This document shows, in pieces, positions 22,473-32,214 of a stretch of 64,000 nucleotides of DNA. How positions within the stretch are numbered: position 1 is the stretch's first letter; every line of letters starts with the position of its first letter. Source of the stretch: CAYYWP01 sp050176585 (lineage in GTDB: Bacteria; Desulfobacterota; Binatia; HRBIN30; CADEER01). The notes under the pieces are model-generated. The model was not told the origin of the DNA and made no database searches. It was given only the letters and a program-made list of their open reading frames with translations. The position numbers were made by a program, and so were the translations under genes. The stretch covers positions 62,001 to 126,000 of the forward strand of contig JBFXHX010000006.1 of NCBI GenBank assembly GCA_050176585.1, read 5' to 3'.

Positions 22473-23725
22473 GCGGCGAGCAGCGAGCGTTCGATACGCC
22501 GACCGCCGAGGTCGCCGAGCAAGGCGACCGCGCGATCGTCCGGATGCGCGAGTCGCGCGGCCAGCGCGACGATTTCGTCGTTCGTGGTCGCATCAATGCG
22601 CGCTGCCACTTCGGCGATCGGATGATCGCGTCGGTAGTAGATCTCGTTCTTGGCCACTCGGCTCATCCGGCTGTCACTCGTCTCGAGCCCGAGCAGCATG
22701 TTGCCTTTCAACTGGTTTTTCACCCGAGCCAGCTCTTCAGGCCGCAACCCGTCGCGCGCCACCGCGCTCAACTCACTCGCGATCACCGCCAGGACGTCCT
22801 CGACCCATTCGGGCGAGGTGCCGACGTACACGCCCAGGTAGCCCGTATCCCGATACGAGGAGAGGAACGAGTACACCGAGTAAGCGTGTCCCCGATTTTC
22901 GCGAATTTCCTGAAACAGCCGCGAGCTCATGCCGCCGCCCAAGGCGGTGTTGAGCAGGTACGCCGCGTAGCGCTCCTCCGAGCCCTGAGCGACGCCCGGG
23001 AAGCCAAAGCACAGATGCACCTGTTCGAGCGACTTTTCGACCGCGAACACGCCGCCTTGCGCTTTGGGCGGCGGTCCGTCCGCAAGCCCGGCCGAACCGT
23101 TCAAATACCCAAAATCACGCGCCGCCCACTCCTCGAGGGCAGCGTGATCGACGTCGCCGGCGGCCGCGATGATCAGCCGGTCGGGGCGGTACCGGGCGGC
23201 GAGGAAATCGACGAAGTCGGCGCGCGCCAGCGCGCGCACGGAAAGGCTGGTGCCGTGGACGGGAAATCCGAGCGGATGATCGGGCCAATAGTGCAGGTTG
23301 AAGAGGTCGTGGATGTAGTCGTCCGGGGTGTCTTCGCTCTGCGAGATCTCCTGCAGCACGACGCTGCGTTCGCGATCGATCTCCGCGGCGTCGAGGCGCG
23401 AGCGCAGAAAGATGTCGGCGAGGAGGTCCATGGCGATGCCCGTATGCTCCGCCAGGACGCGCGCGTAGTAGCAGGTGTACTCCTTGCCGGTGAAGGCATT
23501 GAGTACACCGCCGATGGCGTCGATTTCCTCGGCGATGTCCGCCGCGGTGCGCCGGTCCGTTCCCTTGAACAGCAGGTGCTCGAGGAAGTGGGAGATCCCG
23601 CCGAGATCGCGCGATTCGAAACGCGAACCGCTCTCCACCCACACCCCGAGCGTGACCGACGGGACGCCGGACATCTGCTCGGAGACGATTCGCAGGCCGT
23701 TGGGCAGCTCGGAGCGGCGCACCAT
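22469..23725 (-). CDS. M16 (insulinase/MPP-like) zinc peptidase
   Basis: This 418-residue protein has the inverted zinc motif HFLEH of the M16 family, with the downstream glutamate region (RSVVLQEI), and the C-terminal M16 domain (RLFQEIRENRGHAYSVYSF). It matches the single-chain processing peptidase that commonly follows pnp in bacterial genomes. No signal peptide is visible, so it is probably cytoplasmic. The substrate is unknown. It is 4 bp from pnp and overlaps dut by 4 bp. Confidence 0.94.
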   Translation of the reverse strand: MVRRSELPNGLRIVSEQMSGVPSVTLGVWVESGSRFESRDLGGISHFLEHLLFKGTDRRTAADIAEEIDAIGGVLNAFTGKEYTCYYARVLAEHTGIAMDLLADIFLRSRLDAAEIDRERSVVLQEISQSEDTPDDYIHDLFNLHYWPDHPLGFPVHGTSLSVRALARADFVDFLAARYRPDRLIIAAAGDVDHAALEEWAARDFGYLNGSAGLADGPPPKAQGGVFAVEKSLEQVHLCFGFPGVAQGSEERYAAYLLNTALGGGMSSRLFQEIRENRGHAYSVYSFLSSYRDTGYLGVYVGTSPEWVEDVLAVIASELSAVARDGLRPEELARVKNQLKGNMLLGLETSDSRMSRVAKNEIYYRRDHPIAEVAARIDATTNDEIVALAARLAHPDDRAVALLGDLGGRRIERSLLAA

Positions 23726-23729
23726 CGCG

Positions 23730-25850
23730 TCAGGAGTTGGGGCGCCGGTCGGCCGACTGGGCCTCCGGCTCGAGTTCTTGCACCGCTTCCTTGCGGCTCA
23801 GCCGAATCTTTCCGGACTTGTCGATCTCCAGCACCTTGACTGGGATCTCATCGCCCTCTTTCAGCACGTCCGACACGCGCTGCACCCGGCCGGGGCCGAT
23901 CTGCGAGATGTGCAGCAGGCCATCCGTGCCGGGCAGGATCTCGACGAATGCACCGAAGTCCACGATGCGGCGCACGGTGCCCTTGTATACCTTGCCGACC
24001 TGCGCCTCCATCGTGATGCCTTCGATGATCTCGATGGCGCGGCGCATGCTCGCCTCTTCGCTGGAGGCGATGAACACGGTACCGTCGTCCTCGATGTCGA
24101 TCTTGCAGCCGGTCTCTTCGACGATGCCGCGGATGACTTTACCACCTGGGCCGATGATGTCCCGGATCTTGTCTTGGCGCACCTTGATCGACACGATCCG
24201 CGGCGCGTGCGCCGAGATGTTTTTCCGCGGCGCGTTCATGGTGCGGCCCATGACGTCGAGGATGTGCAACCGGCCATCCCGCGCCTGATTCAGCGCTTGG
24301 CCCATGATCTCCTTCGTGACCCCGTGGATCTTGATGTCCATCTGCAACGCGGTCACGCCCGTGGCCGTGCCGGCGACTTTGAAGTCCATGTCGCCGAGAT
24401 GGTCTTCATCGCCGAGGATATCGGACAACACCGCAATGTCGTCACCCTCCTTGATCAGACCCATTGCGATGCCAGCGACGGAGGCCGTGATGGGCACGCC
24501 CGCATCCATCAACGACAGGCTCCCGGCACAGACCGTGGCCATCGAAGAGGACCCGTTCGACTCCAGGATCTCCGATACGAGGCGGATCGTGTAGGGAAAT
24601 TCCTTCTCGTTCGGCAGGACGCCGGTCAACGCGCGCTCCGCGAGCGCCCCGTGGCCGATCTCCCGGCGGCCCGGGCTGCGCAGCGGCTTTGTCTCGCCCA
24701 CGCTGAACGGCGGAAAATTGTAATGCAGCATGAACTTCCGGTACTGCTCGCCAATCAGCGCATCGATCCGTTGCTCGTCGGAGGCAGTGCCGAGGGTAGT
24801 GGTGGCGAGGGCCTGCGTCTCGCCGCGCGTGAACAGCGCCGAGCCATGTGTGCGCGGGAGCACTTCGACCTCGCAGCTGATCTGGCGGATATCGGTGACG
24901 CCCCGACCGTCGAGGCGGCGCTTCTGCGATACGATCATCTGGCGCATCGCCGTGCTCTCAACCTCCTCGAGCACCTCGGCAATCGCCTTCTCCTGGTCCG
25001 GGAATTCCTGCAATGCGGCGACCAGGACTTCGCGCTTCGCCTCGGCTACGGCGGCGCGGCGCTCCTGTTTGGCGACGAATTCCATGGCCCGTTGAATCCG
25101 TGCCTCGGCGAGCTCCGATACGCGTGCCTTCAACTGCGGATCGATCGGCAGTACGACGACCTCGCGCTTCGGCTTACCCAGCTTGCTGCGCAGCTCCTCC
25201 TGGACGTCGATCAGCGGCTGCAGAGCATCGAGCGCCGCGTACAGCCCATCCAGCATGACCGGTTCGGGCAGCATCTTCGCGCCGCCTTCGACCATGACGA
25301 TGCTGTCGCGTGTTCCAGCGACGATCAGATTGAGATCGCTGTCGTCTAGCTCGCTGACCCGCGGGTTGATGACGAACTGCCCACCTTTGCGCCCGATGCG
25401 GACGCCGGCAATCGGCCCGAGGAAGGGAATTTCGGAAACGTGCAACGCCGCGGATGCCGCGACCATGGCGACCATGTCCGGGTCATTCTCCTTATCGAAC
25501 GACAGGACGGTGGCGATGACCTGCGTCTCGCAGCGAAAGCCCTCCGGGAACAAAGGGCGGATAGGCCGATCGATCAACCGCGAGGTGAGCACCTCCTTCT
25601 CCGAGGGCCGGCCCTCACGCTTGAAGAAGCCGCCGGGAATCTTGCCCGCGGCGAAGCTCTTCTCCTGGTAATCCACCGTCAGCGGGAAGAAGTCGATTCC
25701 CGGCCTGACGCTCTGGCTCGCCACAGCGGTCGCCAACACGACCGTCTCCCCATACTGCACCAACGCGGATCCGTTCGCCTGCTTGGCGAGCCGACCGACT
25801 TCGATGGACAAGGGGCGGCCGTGAAAGTCGATCTGGACTTTATGATACAT
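23730..25850 (-). CDS. pnp: Polyribonucleotide nucleotidyltransferase (PNPase)
   Basis: PNPase is the phosphorolytic 3'-5' exoribonuclease of the degradosome. The 706-residue protein has two RNase PH-like domains (for example FFKREGRPSEKE and HYNFPPFSVGETKP), a KH domain (IGPGGKVIRGI) and a C-terminal S1 domain (DGLLHISQIGPGRV). The start MYHKVQIDFHGR is preceded by GGGAGG. The rpsO-pnp order is near universal. A small GGCGC-TTT-GCGCC hairpin lies just before the Shine-Dalgarno; pnp leaders are often processed by RNase III, but this one is too small to claim that. Confidence 0.98.
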   Translation of the reverse strand: MYHKVQIDFHGRPLSIEVGRLAKQANGSALVQYGETVVLATAVASQSVRPGIDFFPLTVDYQEKSFAAGKIPGGFFKREGRPSEKEVLTSRLIDRPIRPLFPEGFRCETQVIATVLSFDKENDPDMVAMVAASAALHVSEIPFLGPIAGVRIGRKGGQFVINPRVSELDDSDLNLIVAGTRDSIVMVEGGAKMLPEPVMLDGLYAALDALQPLIDVQEELRSKLGKPKREVVVLPIDPQLKARVSELAEARIQRAMEFVAKQERRAAVAEAKREVLVAALQEFPDQEKAIAEVLEEVESTAMRQMIVSQKRRLDGRGVTDIRQISCEVEVLPRTHGSALFTRGETQALATTTLGTASDEQRIDALIGEQYRKFMLHYNFPPFSVGETKPLRSPGRREIGHGALAERALTGVLPNEKEFPYTIRLVSEILESNGSSSMATVCAGSLSLMDAGVPITASVAGIAMGLIKEGDDIAVLSDILGDEDHLGDMDFKVAGTATGVTALQMDIKIHGVTKEIMGQALNQARDGRLHILDVMGRTMNAPRKNISAHAPRIVSIKVRQDKIRDIIGPGGKVIRGIVEETGCKIDIEDDGTVFIASSEEASMRRAIEIIEGITMEAQVGKVYKGTVRRIVDFGAFVEILPGTDGLLHISQIGPGRVQRVSDVLKEGDEIPVKVLEIDKSGKIRLSRKEAVQELEPEAQSADRRPNS

Positions 25851-25937
25851 GCTGCAAACCTCCCGGGCGCAAAGCGCCTCTTCACGTGGGAGGGATGACC
25901 GTGTGGCGGAGAATGACCCGTTGTAGCGACAGACCGC

Positions 25938-26207
25938 TCAGCGCCGAAGGCCCAGGCGTTCTATGATGCCGCGATATCGCTGGGCGTCATAGCGCTTCAG
26001 GTAGTCGAGCAAGCGGCGCCGCTGTCCCACCAGCCGAAGAAGACCGCGGCGGGAATGGTGGTCCTTCGTATGGGTCTTGAAGTGCTCCGTCAGGTAGTCG
26101 ATTCGCTCGCTCAGCAGCGCGATCTGGACTTCGGGCGACCCGGTATCGGTTGGATGCTGGCGGAATTGTTCCATCAGCTCCTGTGTTCGCTGCGAAGCGA
26201 CTCCCAT
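25938..26207 (-). CDS. rpsO: Small subunit ribosomal protein S15
   Basis: S15 nucleates the platform of the 30S subunit. The 89-residue protein has the canonical length and the segments DTGSPEVQIALLSERI, HFKTHTKDHHSRRGLL and RYRGIIERLGLRR. I used the ATG at 26207, which follows a GGAGGA Shine-Dalgarno, and discarded a long upstream in-frame extension that runs into truB. Confidence 0.98.
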   Translation of the reverse strand: MGVASQRTQELMEQFRQHPTDTGSPEVQIALLSERIDYLTEHFKTHTKDHHSRRGLLRLVGQRRRLLDYLKRYDAQRYRGIIERLGLRR

Positions 26208-26224
26208 CGTTCCTCCATTTTTAT

Positions 26225-27139
26225 TTATCCTTTGCCCGCTACCACGGGCATCATCCCATGTAAAGGCAGGTTGACCAGCACGCGCGCATAGCGCCACTGG
26301 CCGTCGATGCGGGCGACCACCGCAACCACTTCGCCGGCGGGGTCGACGAGCACACCTTGGCTCGCATCCGTAGCCGGCAACCGGCTCATCACCCACGATT
26401 GGCCCTGATGGGCGGCTTGCGCCACCGCGGCCTCGACCTGAAACGCGGGGAGGTGCCGGAGGGCTTCGCGCACGCTCAGAAACCCTTCCGATCGCTCCGG
26501 AGCCCACTCGGCCAAGGGCACCGCCGCGCCGATCGTGAAGCGGCCGAAGTGCGTTCGCCGCAGCGCGCTCAGGTGGGCCGCCGAGCCGAGGGCCGCCCCG
26601 ATGTCCTCGGCCAACACGCGAACGTACGTACCCTTCGAGCACGCGACGTCGAATCGGAGACGGTCGCCGCCCGGCTCGGCAGCGAGGCTCAGGACATCTA
26701 TTCGCACCGACCGCGGCTCGCGCTCGACCTCGAGCCCGCGCCTCGCCAAGCGGTAGAGCGGGACGCCGTCGCGTTTCAGCGCGGAGTACATCGGCGGCCG
26801 TTGCAGCAGGTCGCCGGTGAAGCGACGCGCCACGGCGGCGAGCTCGCTCGCACTGTACGCAGCCACCGGGGCGTGCCGGATGACCCGACCGGTGCGATCA
26901 CCGGTGTCCGTTGCGGCGCCGAGCTGAATCACGCCTTCGTAACGCTTGTCGGCGGTGTTCAAAAACGTGGCGATTTTCGTGGCTTCTCCGACGCAGAGGG
27001 GCAGCAGACCCGTGGCGAACGGATCGAGCGTGCCCAAGTGTCCCACTCGGCTGCCTCTCGGCAGACGCTGCTTCACGCAGCGGACGACGTCGGCAGAGGT
27101 CAGGCCGTCGGGCTTGTCGATCAGCCAGATGCCGTTCAT
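26225..27139 (-). CDS. truB: tRNA pseudouridine-55 synthase TruB
   Basis: TruB makes the universal pseudouridine 55 in the T loop of tRNAs. The 304-residue product starts MNGIWLIDKPDGLTSADVV and contains the catalytic aspartate in GHLGTLDPFATGLLP, then RRFTGDLLQRPPMYSALK and CSKGTYVRVLAEDIG. The C-terminal ~80 residues form a PUA-like extension. It overlaps rbfA by 4 bp and lies 17 bp before rpsO. Confidence 0.97.
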   Translation of the reverse strand: MNGIWLIDKPDGLTSADVVRCVKQRLPRGSRVGHLGTLDPFATGLLPLCVGEATKIATFLNTADKRYEGVIQLGAATDTGDRTGRVIRHAPVAAYSASELAAVARRFTGDLLQRPPMYSALKRDGVPLYRLARRGLEVEREPRSVRIDVLSLAAEPGGDRLRFDVACSKGTYVRVLAEDIGAALGSAAHLSALRRTHFGRFTIGAAVPLAEWAPERSEGFLSVREALRHLPAFQVEAAVAQAAHQGQSWVMSRLPATDASQGVLVDPAGEVVAVVARIDGQWRYARVLVNLPLHGMMPVVAGKG

Positions 27140-27489
27140 GACTGCTCGTCCTCGGTCGGCGGATCCTTCAAAAGTCGCAGGACTCGTTCGGCTTGTTCCA
27201 GGCTGGGGTCGAACTCGAACCGCACCTGTGGTGCGACGCGCAGGTTCAGCTGACGCGCGATCTGCGAGCGCACGAAGCCCGCTGCGCTCTGCAGGCCGGC
27301 CAGTGATTGCGCGCGGACATCGGCATCGCCCAGGGAGCTGAACAAGATGCGCGCCTGGCGCAGATCGGGGGAGATTCGCACCCCGGTGATCGTCACCAGG
27401 CCGATGCGGGGATCCTTGATCTCGCGCAACAACAGGCGAGCCACGAGCTCCTGGATGGCCTCGGCTACGCGTTCGGTGCGGCGGCTCAT
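27136..27489 (-). CDS. rbfA: Ribosome-binding factor A
   Basis: RbfA is a KH-fold 30S maturation factor. I chose the ATG at 27489 (MSRRTERVAEAIQELVARLL), which has GGCGGAG upstream and matches the family N-terminus, over a GTG five codons earlier. The 117-residue product contains LLREIKDPRIGLVTITGVRIS and the C-terminal RVAPQVRFEFDPSLEQA segment. Confidence 0.96.
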   Translation of the reverse strand: MSRRTERVAEAIQELVARLLLREIKDPRIGLVTITGVRISPDLRQARILFSSLGDADVRAQSLAGLQSAAGFVRSQIARQLNLRVAPQVRFEFDPSLEQAERVLRLLKDPPTEDEQS

Positions 27490-27513
27490 CGGCGCTCCGC
27501 CCACTGGAGCGGT

Positions 27514-27801
27514 TCAGCAGTGAAAGAACTCGATATCTTCTGAGCCCACCTCGACCAGGTGCAGGTTCTCGATGAACCGAACAACCTGGCGTAACGTGCC
27601 GTCGACGTAAGCGGTATCGCTACCCACCTGCGACACGCCGAGCACGGTGCGCTGCCAGAGATCCTGGTCTTCGCACTCCGCGATGGAGACATTGAACGTG
27701 TTCGACACCCGCGCCTTGATCTTGTTCAGCACTCCGCGCTTGCCCTTCAGCGAGTGATTTTCGGGAATGAACAGGGTGAGCTTCAGCACCCCGACGACCA
27801 T
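27514..27801 (-). CDS. YlxP-like DUF503 family protein
   Basis: This 95-residue protein belongs to DUF503 (YlxP), recognisable from LIPENHSLKGKRGVLNKI and the central VSIAECEDQDLWQR. It sits in the standard position between infB and rbfA. YlxP has been linked to ribosome assembly, but its biochemical activity is not established to my knowledge. Confidence 0.93.
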   Translation of the reverse strand: MVVGVLKLTLFIPENHSLKGKRGVLNKIKARVSNTFNVSIAECEDQDLWQRTVLGVSQVGSDTAYVDGTLRQVVRFIENLHLVEVGSEDIEFFHC

Positions 27802-27811
27802 GCGCTGCGGC

Positions 27812-30568
27812 TCAGAGAGAGCGTTCGGCCGCCGCGCCGCGCGCAGCCGGCGCCAGACGACGAGCCACTTGCTCCATCTCGTACGCTTCGATCACGTCAC
27901 CGGCCTTTACGTCGGGGAAGGCGTCGAGACCGATACCGCATTCATAACCGGACAGCACCTCGCGCGCATCGTCCTTGAAACGCTTGAGGCTCGCCAACTT
28001 CCCGTTGTGAACGACGATGCTGTCGCGCACCAGGCGCGCCTGTGAGTTGCGCGTGATCTTGCCGTCGGTGACGTAGCACCCGGCAATCGTACCGACACCG
28101 GGGATGTTGAAGGTGTTGCGGACCTCAGCGCGACCGAGCACTTTCTCGCGGTAGGTGGGCTCGAGCAAGCCCTCCATCGCATCGCGCACGTCGTTGATGG
28201 CGTCGTAGATGATCTCGTACAGGCGGACGTCCACACCTTCGCGCTCGGCGGCCGCGCTGGCCTTCGTCTCGGGTCGCACGTTGAAGCCGATGACGACGGC
28301 ATTGGAGGCTACGGCGAGCATCACGTCGCTTTCGGTGATCCCGCCGACCGAGGTGTGAATCACATTCAAGCGGACTTCTTCCGTGGACAGGCGCGACAAG
28401 GCCTCGGCTAAAGCTTCGACCGATCCCTGCACGTCCGCCTTGATGACGATGCGCAGCTCCTTGGTGTCGCCGGCCTGAACCTGTCGGTACAGGTCTTCGA
28501 GCGACACCTTCGAGGTCTTCAAAAGGGAGGCCTCGCGGTGTTTGGCCGCTCGGTGCTCCGCCACCTGGCGCGCCGTCGCCTCGTCCGCAACGACCACGAA
28601 CGAGCTGCCCGCTTCCGGCACGGACGGCAGGCCGAGGATCTCGACCGGTGTCGAGGGATCGGCGGTGGTGACCTTGTGCCCCTTGTCGTCGATCATCGCG
28701 CGCACGCGACCGGCGAACGGTCCGCAGACGAAAGGATCGCCGGGCTTGAGCGTCCCCTCCTGGACGAGGACGGTCGCCACCGGGCCACGGCCCCGATCGA
28801 GCTTGGCCTCGATGATCGCGCCGCGTGCGGGCTTATCCGGATTTGCCTTCAGCTCAAGCAAGTCGGCTTGCAGGAGGAGCATCTCGAGCAGGTTCGGCAA
28901 TCCTTCTCGTGATTTCGCCGAGACGGGCACGGTCACCGTGTCGCCGCCCCAATCTTCGGGCACCAGCCCGTGATTGGCGAGGTCCTGCTTGATGCGCTCG
29001 AGATTGGCCTCCGGCTTGTCGATCTTGTTGATCGCCGTGACGATCGGCACGTTCGCGGCGCGGGCGTGATTGATGGCCTCGACGGTCTGCGGCATCACGC
29101 CATCGTCTGCAGCGACGACGAGGATGACGATGTCGGTCACCTTGGCACCGCGGGCGCGCATGGCCGTGAACGCCTCGTGGCCAGGCGTATCGAGGAACGT
29201 AACGCGACGCCCGTGTACATCGACGGTATAGGCGCCGATGTGCTGGGTAATGCCGCCCGCTTCGCCGGCGGTCACATTGGTCTCCCGGACGGCGTCGAGA
29301 AGCGACGTCTTGCCGTGATCGACGTGACCCATGATCGTGATCACCGGCGGCCGCGCCTCGAGATTCTCCTGAGTCGTCGGCGCGTGACCGACCTCGACGG
29401 CCGCCTCGGCGTCGAAGGTGACGTTCTCGACATTATAGCCGAATTCGGAAGCGATCAGCGTCGCGGTATCCGCGTCGAGGATTTGGTTGACGGTGGCCAT
29501 CATGCCGGCTTCCATCAACTTCTTCACCACCTCGCCGGCTTTGACGCCCATGGACTTCGCGAGCTCACCCGCCGAGATGACCTCCGAAATGCGCACGACG
29601 CGCTTGGAGGCCTTCGGCATCGTAATCTCGGTCTGACGCTGCTCCTTGCCCGGCAACGCCCGCTTCTTGCGGGGGAGGCGCGCTCCGACGCGTTTGTCGC
29701 GGTCCGCGACCTCGGCGAACTCGGGTTTCTGAATGACCCGTCGCTTTTTCTTCTTCCCGCGCTCCGCATCGCTGGGCGGCAGCTCGGGCATCTCCGTTCC
29801 GGGCGTTTGGCGCGGCACCCGGTTGGCCGGAGCGGGAGCGGGGCGGGCGGCGCGCGTCGCTGCGATGCGGTCCGCCTCGGCTTTTTTCAGGTCGATACGG
29901 CCGAGCACCTTGGGACCGAAGGGTCGTTCCAATGACGGCGTCGGCGACACCGACGAAGGCAAGACGGTCGTCGTTTGGCGCGGCGGGGCTTTGGCCTCCG
30001 GCGCAGGTGATGTGCTCACGCGCGGCCGTGGAGGAGGCGGCGGCGCCGACGGGGGCGCGGCAGCCGGACGGGCCTGCGAAGGCGGCGATGGCGCGGGCGC
30101 CTCGATGACCGGCGGCTCGGGCTGAATGGGCTCGTCGACGAGCGGCAGCTCTTCGGGCTCGGCGGCCAGTGGCGGCAGTGGTGGAACTTCGAAGGCTTCT
30201 GCCAGCGGCTCGGCACCGCCGAATGCCTGCAGTGGTTCGTTTTGGAGTCCGATGGGTTCCAGTGGCTCAACCGGCAAAGGCTCTTCCCTCGTTTCATTGG
30301 TCGCGGCGGCTCGCCGCCGGATGACTTTTGTGCCGACCCGGCGTTCGACCACCGTTTGTCCGGTCTCGCCTACTACGACGCGCTCACCGCCGATCGTGAT
30401 CTGCGGCTTGTCCCCGAGGCCGAGCTCTACGGCCGCGCGTTGGACTTCGTCGTCGCTGAGCGAGCTCTGGGCTCGTCGGCCGCGCAAGCCGATTTTTTCC
30501 AGGCGTCCAGAGAGATCCTTGGGCTCAAGCCCCCATTCTTTAGCCAATTCGTGCAGCCTACGCGGCAT
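27812..30568 (-). CDS. infB: Translation initiation factor IF-2
   Basis: IF-2 is the GTPase that delivers fMet-tRNA to the 30S subunit. I used the ATG at 30568 (MPRRLHELAKEWGLE), with GAGAGGA upstream, instead of a GTG five codons earlier. The 918-residue product has the N-terminal IF2 helical module, a long Pro/Ala-rich disordered region (about residues 90-270), the G domain with GHVDHGKTSLLD, DTPGHEAF and NKIDKP, and the C-terminal fMet-tRNA-binding domain. The upstream ylxR overlaps the longer frame only. Confidence 0.98.
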   Translation of the reverse strand: MPRRLHELAKEWGLEPKDLSGRLEKIGLRGRRAQSSLSDDEVQRAAVELGLGDKPQITIGGERVVVGETGQTVVERRVGTKVIRRRAAATNETREEPLPVEPLEPIGLQNEPLQAFGGAEPLAEAFEVPPLPPLAAEPEELPLVDEPIQPEPPVIEAPAPSPPSQARPAAAPPSAPPPPPRPRVSTSPAPEAKAPPRQTTTVLPSSVSPTPSLERPFGPKVLGRIDLKKAEADRIAATRAARPAPAPANRVPRQTPGTEMPELPPSDAERGKKKKRRVIQKPEFAEVADRDKRVGARLPRKKRALPGKEQRQTEITMPKASKRVVRISEVISAGELAKSMGVKAGEVVKKLMEAGMMATVNQILDADTATLIASEFGYNVENVTFDAEAAVEVGHAPTTQENLEARPPVITIMGHVDHGKTSLLDAVRETNVTAGEAGGITQHIGAYTVDVHGRRVTFLDTPGHEAFTAMRARGAKVTDIVILVVAADDGVMPQTVEAINHARAANVPIVTAINKIDKPEANLERIKQDLANHGLVPEDWGGDTVTVPVSAKSREGLPNLLEMLLLQADLLELKANPDKPARGAIIEAKLDRGRGPVATVLVQEGTLKPGDPFVCGPFAGRVRAMIDDKGHKVTTADPSTPVEILGLPSVPEAGSSFVVVADEATARQVAEHRAAKHREASLLKTSKVSLEDLYRQVQAGDTKELRIVIKADVQGSVEALAEALSRLSTEEVRLNVIHTSVGGITESDVMLAVASNAVVIGFNVRPETKASAAAEREGVDVRLYEIIYDAINDVRDAMEGLLEPTYREKVLGRAEVRNTFNIPGVGTIAGCYVTDGKITRNSQARLVRDSIVVHNGKLASLKRFKDDAREVLSGYECGIGLDAFPDVKAGDVIEAYEMEQVARRLAPAARGAAAERSL

Positions 30569-30579
30569 GGCGCGTCCTC

Positions 30580-30864
30580 TCACTCACCGACACTCGTGAC
30601 CGCGAGCACCTTGGCGACCAGCGCGTCCCGCGCCGCGCGATCGGCGGTAATCCGTAGCGAACGCACAGGTCCTTTTCGCCGAGCAAACTGTGCGAGGCAT
30701 CCTTGGGCCGCGTGCAAATACCCTCCGCGGCCGCCCGCGCGTAGACCGCGATCCACGCGCAACTCGCCGTCCGCATCCGCGACGATGCGCACCAACTCCG
30801 GAGCGGATGCGGCTGTTCCACAGCCCATGCAGGTTCTGAGCGGTACGTGCTTGGCCTTGCTCAC
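30580..30864 (-). CDS. YlxR family RNA-binding protein (DUF448)
   Basis: This 94-residue basic protein carries the YlxR signature CMGCGTAASAPELVRI followed by GRGGYLH. It lies between nusA and infB as usual and overlaps nusA by 4 bp. YlxR proteins bind nucleic acid and have been reported as RNase P modulators or regulators; the role here is not determinable from sequence. Confidence 0.93.
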   Translation of the reverse strand: MSKAKHVPLRTCMGCGTAASAPELVRIVADADGELRVDRGLRAGGRGGYLHAAQGCLAQFARRKGPVRSLRITADRAARDALVAKVLAVTSVGE

Positions 30865-32201
30865 ACCTGCTCCTCAGCTTCGCCCGTGCGGTCCATGGGC
30901 TCGCCGGTGTTGCCAATATTCTCCGGCGCGGGCGCCGCCGCAGCCGCTTCCTGCGCTTGGCGCAGTGCCTCGGCATGCGCGCGGGCGGCGGCGAGGATGG
31001 CGTGGATCTTGTCCGGCATGATCCCGTCCACCTCCGCCAGCGCGGCTTCGCCTGCCTGCGCGACCTCCTCTGCGGACTTGAACCCGTGCTGGAACAGCAA
31101 TTCGGCCGTGACATCACCGACGCCCGGAATGGCACCCAACGCGAGACGGGTGCGCCGTGCCTCTTCCTCGGCTTCCGCTTCGCTGCGGACTTCCAAGTTC
31201 CAGCCGGTCAAGCGCGACGCCAGGCGCACGTTCTGCCCCTTCTTGCCGATCGCGAGCGACAGCTGATCGTCGGGCAGGATGACCTCCATCGCGTGGGCGT
31301 CCTCGTCCATGACGATCTTGGCGACGCGGGCGGGCGCCATCGCGCGCACGACGAATTCGGCCGGGTCTGGGGTCCAGTGCACAATATCGATCTTCTCCCC
31401 ACGCAGCTCCTGTACGACGCTCTGGACGCGCGTTCCCTTCATGCCGACGCAGGCACCCACCGGGTCGACATCGCTATCGTGCGACACCACGGCGATCTTC
31501 GCCCGCCCACCGGGCTCGCGCGCCGCGCCCTTGACTTCGACGATACCCTCGTAAATCTCGGGCACTTCCTGTTCGAACAGCTTGATCAGGAAGCCCGGAT
31601 GAGTGCGTGACAGCACGATTTGCGGTCCCTTCCCGGCCATTTCGACATCGAGGATATAGGCCCGAATACGATCGCCCTGACGATAGCGCTCGCGCGGAAT
31701 TTGCTCTTTTTCGGGCAGGATGGCGTCGGTACGGCCGAGATTGACGATGATGTTCTTTTTTTCGAATCGCTGTACGATCCCGGAGTGCGTCAGCTCGCCT
31801 TTCCGGTCCTTGAATTCGTTGTAGATGATGTCCCGTTCGGCGTCACGCAGGCGCTGGATCAGATTCTGCTTGGCGGCCTGCGCAGCAATGCGGCCATACG
31901 ACTGTGCCAGTTTCTCGAGCAGCTCATCGCCCAGCTGAGCCTCGGGGTCTAGATTGCGGCGGGCATCCTCGAGCGAGATCTCCAGCTCGGCATTGGTGAC
32001 TTGCGGGACCACCGTAAGGATCTTGAACAGCTCGACCTCGCCAATCTCGGGGTTATATTGCGCTTCGATTCGCATGTCGCCGCCGATGACCTTCTTGGCA
32101 GCGGACAACATCGCGTTCTCGACCGCTTGGACCACGATCGCGCGATCGATTCCCTTCTCCTTGCTGACCTGCTCGATGACTCGCGACAACTCCTGATGCA
32201 T
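30861..32201 (-). CDS. nusA: Transcription termination/antitermination protein NusA
   Basis: NusA binds RNA polymerase and nascent RNA and affects pausing, intrinsic termination and antitermination. The 446-residue product contains the N-terminal polymerase-binding domain, an S1 domain (FKDRKGELTHSGIVQRFEKKN), two KH domains (VGACVGMKGTRVQSVV and AIGKKGQNVRLASRL) and a C-terminal helix-hairpin-helix segment with an acidic tail. It lies directly after rimP; in E. coli this operon is autoregulated by NusA, which is relevant to the terminator at 32716-32741. Confidence 0.98.
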   Translation of the reverse strand: MHQELSRVIEQVSKEKGIDRAIVVQAVENAMLSAAKKVIGGDMRIEAQYNPEIGEVELFKILTVVPQVTNAELEISLEDARRNLDPEAQLGDELLEKLAQSYGRIAAQAAKQNLIQRLRDAERDIIYNEFKDRKGELTHSGIVQRFEKKNIIVNLGRTDAILPEKEQIPRERYRQGDRIRAYILDVEMAGKGPQIVLSRTHPGFLIKLFEQEVPEIYEGIVEVKGAAREPGGRAKIAVVSHDSDVDPVGACVGMKGTRVQSVVQELRGEKIDIVHWTPDPAEFVVRAMAPARVAKIVMDEDAHAMEVILPDDQLSLAIGKKGQNVRLASRLTGWNLEVRSEAEAEEEARRTRLALGAIPGVGDVTAELLFQHGFKSAEEVAQAGEAALAEVDGIMPDKIHAILAAARAHAEALRQAQEAAAAAPAPENIGNTGEPMDRTGEAEEQV

Positions 32202-32214
32202 ATGTCACCCCGGC